A stretch of DNA of 9,502 nt from a bacterium (GTDB lineage: Bacteria > SM23-31 > JAUVVT01), in contig JAUWXV010000146.1 of the NCBI GenBank assembly GCA_030616165.1, forward strand, positions 1 through 9,502. Reading direction: 5' to 3'. This document shows positions 7,229-9,502 of this stretch, in pieces. Within the stretch, counting starts at the first letter, position 1. Each line of letters begins with the position of its first letter. The notes under the pieces are model-generated. The model was not told the DNA's origin and searched no databases. It saw only the letters and a program-made list of their open reading frames with translations. The translations under genes were made by a program, and so were the position numbers.

Positions 7229-8182
7229 TTATTGTTTGTCATATAATGTCATATTTTCCTTAAACCATTTTACAGTTTTAGATAATCCTTCCTCCAAACC
7301 GCATTTTAGGGTCCACTTTAAAACGTCATTTGCTTTTGAAATATCTGCCTGCCATATTTTAGGTTCAATTCTTGGATTAGATACATTACCCCATTCTGGC
7401 TTAACTTTATTGCCAGTAAGTTCAATTATCTTATTAACAATCTCTTCTACAGAATGTTGATTGCCACTTCCAATATTAAATATTTCTCCCTTAACTTTAT
7501 CGCTATTTTCTACGATTTTTAAATAAGCATCAACTACATCTTCAATAAATATGAAATCTCTTACCGGATCGGGAGATGAAAGTTTAGGATTTTCACCTCT
7601 TAAACACGCCACAATTACTGAAGGGATTAGTCGCCCAGGCTCTTCGTAATACCCATAAGGTGAAAATAGCCTCAAGGTTACAACGGGTAATTTTTCGCTT
7701 TTGGCTTTCATCTGACAGAATAAAGTTGCTGAAGCCTTACTCGCGCCATAATCATTGTTTGGCTCAAGTAAATCCGTTTCTCTCATAGGACTGTGTTTTG
7801 GACCATATTCGGAGGAACTACCTGTATTTACAAAAATATCAAATCCAACTTTTGAGCAAGCACTTAATATGTTTACTGTTCCCATAATGTTAGTCTGCAT
7901 AATCTTATCGGTGTTTTTCTGAAAAGGATAACCACCGTAAACTGCTGTATGAAGTATTATCTCTGGTTTTATTTTTAAAATAATTTTTTCTACTCTTTCA
8001 CCATCCGACAAGTCTACACAATATTCCTTAACATCTTTTAAGATATCACTTAATCTCCATTTATTAGACGTAACACGTGTAAAAATGTAAACTTCAAGCC
8101 CAAGCTTTAAAAATTCTCTTGTAAGGTTAGCTCCAATAAACCCTGTAGAACCGGTAATTAACACTCTTTTATTTTTTATCAT
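7229..8182 (-). CDS. Extended SDR (NAD-dependent epimerase/dehydratase family), probable CDP-sugar ketoreductase
   Basis: The 317-residue protein has the extended-SDR nucleotide motif TGSTGFIG (10-17), a Ser-rich active-site strand TGSSSEYG (120-127), the catalytic YxxxK as YGASK (Tyr145, Lys149) and VRDFIFIEDVVDAY (207-220). After strand 2 it has FTR (34-36), a basic residue where NAD-specific epimerases have Asp, suggesting NADPH use and a reductase rather than an epimerase. CDP-abequose synthase (RfbJ), as I recall its sequence, has a similar TR and an RDFIFVDDVVNAY motif. With a TPP enzyme next door, I infer a YerF-like reductase of the newly added acetyl branch. A 4-ketoreductase of the abequose/paratose type is the main alternative. 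The start at 8182 lies inside the last codons of the upstream gene (14-base overlap) and has only a weak SD. The stop is 17 bases before the TPP gene. Confidence 0.8.
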   Translation of the reverse strand: MIKNKRVLITGSTGFIGANLTREFLKLGLEVYIFTRVTSNKWRLSDILKDVKEYCVDLSDGERVEKIILKIKPEIILHTAVYGGYPFQKNTDKIMQTNIMGTVNILSACSKVGFDIFVNTGSSSEYGPKHSPMRETDLLEPNNDYGASKASATLFCQMKAKSEKLPVVTLRLFSPYGYYEEPGRLIPSVIVACLRGENPKLSSPDPVRDFIFIEDVVDAYLKIVENSDKVKGEIFNIGSGNQHSVEEIVNKIIELTGNKVKPEWGNVSNPRIEPKIWQADISKANDVLKWTLKCGLEEGLSKTVKWFKENMTLYDKQ

Positions 8183-9152
8183 CTTGAAAGTACTCTTTAT
8201 ACCATTCGATAGTCTCTTTTAATCCCTCTTTTAAGCTATAACGCGGCTTCCAATTGAGTATCCTTTTTGCTTTACTAGAAGATAGATATTGATGTCTAAT
8301 CTCGTATTTCTCTATTCCAAGGACTTTATAAGCAGGTTTTTTGCCCATAAGTCCGTATATGGTTTTTACAAGTTCTAAAACAGAAATCGGCTTTTCGTTA
8401 CTAAAATTGAACGCCTCGCCGAAAAATTTTAACTTAGTGACTTTCTTTGCCAAATCAAGATATCCTAAAACGATATCTTCAATGTACACATAGTCGCGAG
8501 TAAACTTGCCATCGCTACGGATAATTAACGTCTTATTTCTTATAGCGGACCTGATAGTATCAGGAACAATTCTTGAAAAATTGAAGTCTCCTGGGCCAAA
8601 AATATTCCCACAGCGGGTTATACACACTGGTAAACCATAGGTATGAAAATACGTATAAGCCAATAGGTCTGCACAACTTTTGGAAACATCGTATGGATGA
8701 CAACCTGCCAAGGGAGAAGTTTCCTTATAGGGTAACCTGCTTTGAATTCCATAAGCCTTATCGCTGGAAGCAATAACTATTGCTTTAATTGTATCGTTAC
8801 TCCTCGAAGCTTCAAGAATGTTCCATGTTCCTTTAATATTGGTAGAAAACGCTTTAACAGGGTCCTGTAAACATTCACCAACGAGTGCTTTTGCTGCAAG
8901 ATGAAAAATAAATTCTATTTTGTTTTCTTTGATAATTCTCTCAACAAGTGAAATTTTTTCAACACTCCCTTTAATTATCTTAATTTTATCTAAATTCTCA
9001 TCTGATAAGATTGTATGTCTTCTATGAGTCACAATATCCAGCCCAACCACATTTGCGCCGTAACCTATCAGAGTCTCAGTAAGATGCGAGCCTAAAAATC
9101 CTTCATAACCTGTAATAAGAACCTTCTTATTTCTCCAAAAATTATTTGTCAT
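8169..9152 (-). CDS. rfbG: CDP-glucose 4,6-dehydratase-like extended SDR
   Basis: The 327-residue protein converts, by family and context, CDP-glucose to CDP-4-keto-6-deoxyglucose. The N-terminal FWRNKKVLITGYEGFLGSHL (5-24) aligns with the RfbG opening. The active site reads SSDKAYG (129-135), with Asp-Lys as in CDP-glucose dehydratases rather than the Asp-Glu of dTDP-glucose dehydratases. PLAGCHPYDVSKSCADLLA (147-165) holds Tyr154 and Lys158, and RCGNIFGPGDFNFSRIVPD (180-198) is also RfbG-like. It is about 30 residues shorter than classical RfbG (around 357), and the nucleotide loop is GYEGFLG instead of the classical GHTGFKG, so it is a divergent member. It starts 4 bases after the rfbF stop, with only GGTAATA before the ATG. 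Adjacency to rfbF and rfbH makes the assignment strong; an unrelated NDP-sugar dehydratase is unlikely. Confidence 0.85.
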   Translation of the reverse strand: MTNNFWRNKKVLITGYEGFLGSHLTETLIGYGANVVGLDIVTHRRHTILSDENLDKIKIIKGSVEKISLVERIIKENKIEFIFHLAAKALVGECLQDPVKAFSTNIKGTWNILEASRSNDTIKAIVIASSDKAYGIQSRLPYKETSPLAGCHPYDVSKSCADLLAYTYFHTYGLPVCITRCGNIFGPGDFNFSRIVPDTIRSAIRNKTLIIRSDGKFTRDYVYIEDIVLGYLDLAKKVTKLKFFGEAFNFSNEKPISVLELVKTIYGLMGKKPAYKVLGIEKYEIRHQYLSSSKAKRILNWKPRYSLKEGLKETIEWYKEYFQDDKK

Positions 9153-9156
9153 ATTA

Positions 9157-9502
9157 TTACCAAACTTTCCAGGGGGGGTTAGGGGATCTCCATAGATTAT
9201 TTAGTAATTCCAGCTCCCTATAAGTATCTACGCATTGCCAAAAACCATCCAGAGGATAAACCATCAATTCGCCTTCTTTTGCCAATTTTTCTAATGGCTT
9301 TCTCTCTAAATAGCAATTATCGTCTTCTTTTAGATAATTAAAGAATTCCTTATTAAATACAAAAAAACCACCATTAATCAATCCTTCTTTAACCTGTGGT
9401 TTTTCGTTGAATTGTAGGACTTGATTATCTTTTATTACCAACTCGCCAAATCTGGAAGAAGGATGCACCCCGGTTATTGTGCCTATCTTTTTATGCGCCT
9501 CG
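9157..9502 (-). CDS. rfbF: Glucose-1-phosphate cytidylyltransferase, C-terminal part (5' end beyond the window)
   Basis: This is the last 114 residues of an enzyme that makes CDP-glucose from CTP and glucose 1-phosphate, the first step of CDP-deoxysugar synthesis. The reading frame is open to the window edge: codons from 9501 read EAHKKIGTITG and continue into VHPSSRFGEL. The GTG at 9468 is therefore an internal Val codon, not a start. Family features visible are HKKIGTITGV (like the HxxxGKLATVT segment), RFGEL, FNEKPQ, INGGFFVFNKEFF, LERKPLEKLAKEGEL, DGFWQCVDTYRE and the C-terminal PWKVW. Typical full length is about 257 residues, so roughly 140 are missing at the N-terminus, including the nucleotide-binding GGxGTR loop. 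The stop (TAA, 9159-9157) is 4 bases before the rfbG ATG. The terminal codons contain a run of seven C. Confidence 0.95.
   Translation of the reverse strand, partial: EAHKKIGTITGVHPSSRFGELVIKDNQVLQFNEKPQVKEGLINGGFFVFNKEFFNYLKEDDNCYLERKPLEKLAKEGELMVYPLDGFWQCVDTYRELELLNNLWRSPNPPWKVW
9172..9178 (-). other. C7 homopolymer at the end of rfbF
   Basis: Minus-strand codons AAC CCC CCC TGG encode NPPW just before the conserved KVW end of RfbF. Loss of one C, or a +1 ribosomal shift, gives GGA AAG TTT GGT AAT AAT ATG, which has no stop and joins the rfbG frame at its ATG (9152). The conserved PWKVW end shows that the C7 form is the one encoding normal RfbF. Use of the slip is unproven. Confidence 0.4.

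Noticed and set aside
9172-9185. G-quadruplex on the plus strand
   Set aside because: Only two G runs (G7 and G4) are present close together; four are needed for a standard intramolecular quadruplex.
9157-9468. A complete 103-residue gene starting at 9468
   Set aside because: The supposed start is a GTG Val codon, and the same frame continues upstream to the window edge with RfbF-conserved residues (HKKIGTITG), so this is the end of a longer gene.

Overview
The window is a dense, single-direction block of nine genes, all on the minus strand, so transcription runs from position 9502 towards position 1. The two outermost genes are cut by the window edges. Every junction is either a short overlap (1 to 14 bases) or a gap of at most 18 bases. 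There is no room for an internal promoter or terminator, so this is the middle of a longer operon. No RNA gene, mobile element, CRISPR array or long repeat was seen, and no stretch over 300 bases lacks a gene. The DNA is AT-rich (roughly a third G+C by eye) with Shine-Dalgarno sites of the GGAGG type. That fits an AT-rich bacterium making an O-antigen-like or other surface glycan. The sequence alone does not let me name the phylum.

In transcription order, the right half (9502 to 4132) makes a CDP-activated deoxysugar. It encodes glucose-1-phosphate cytidylyltransferase (RfbF, partial), a CDP-glucose 4,6-dehydratase-type SDR (RfbG-like), a second extended SDR, an acetolactate-synthase-like thiamine diphosphate (TPP) enzyme, and RfbH, the C3 dehydrase with a [2Fe-2S] cysteine set and His in place of the PLP lysine. 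RfbF, RfbG and RfbH with an ALS-like TPP enzyme and an SDR is the known logic for yersiniose-type branched-chain 3,6-dideoxyhexoses. There a YerE-type enzyme adds a two-carbon unit from pyruvate to C4 of CDP-4-keto-3,6-dideoxyglucose, and a YerF-type reductase reduces the new side chain. The iron-sulfur reductase that normally partners RfbH (E3/DdhD/RfbI) is not in the window.

The left half (4135 to 1) looks like assembly and tailoring. It encodes a class I SAM methyltransferase, a CgeB-like glycosyltransferase, a B12-binding-type radical SAM protein, and a GT10 (alpha-1,3-fucosyltransferase family) glycosyltransferase cut by the left edge.

The points most worth a second look are the likely branched-sugar pathway without its usual reductase, a radical SAM enzyme embedded in the glycan operon, and homopolymer tracts at two gene junctions. 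At those tracts a one-base slip would fuse RfbF to RfbG (C7 tract) or the TPP enzyme to RfbH (A8 tract).
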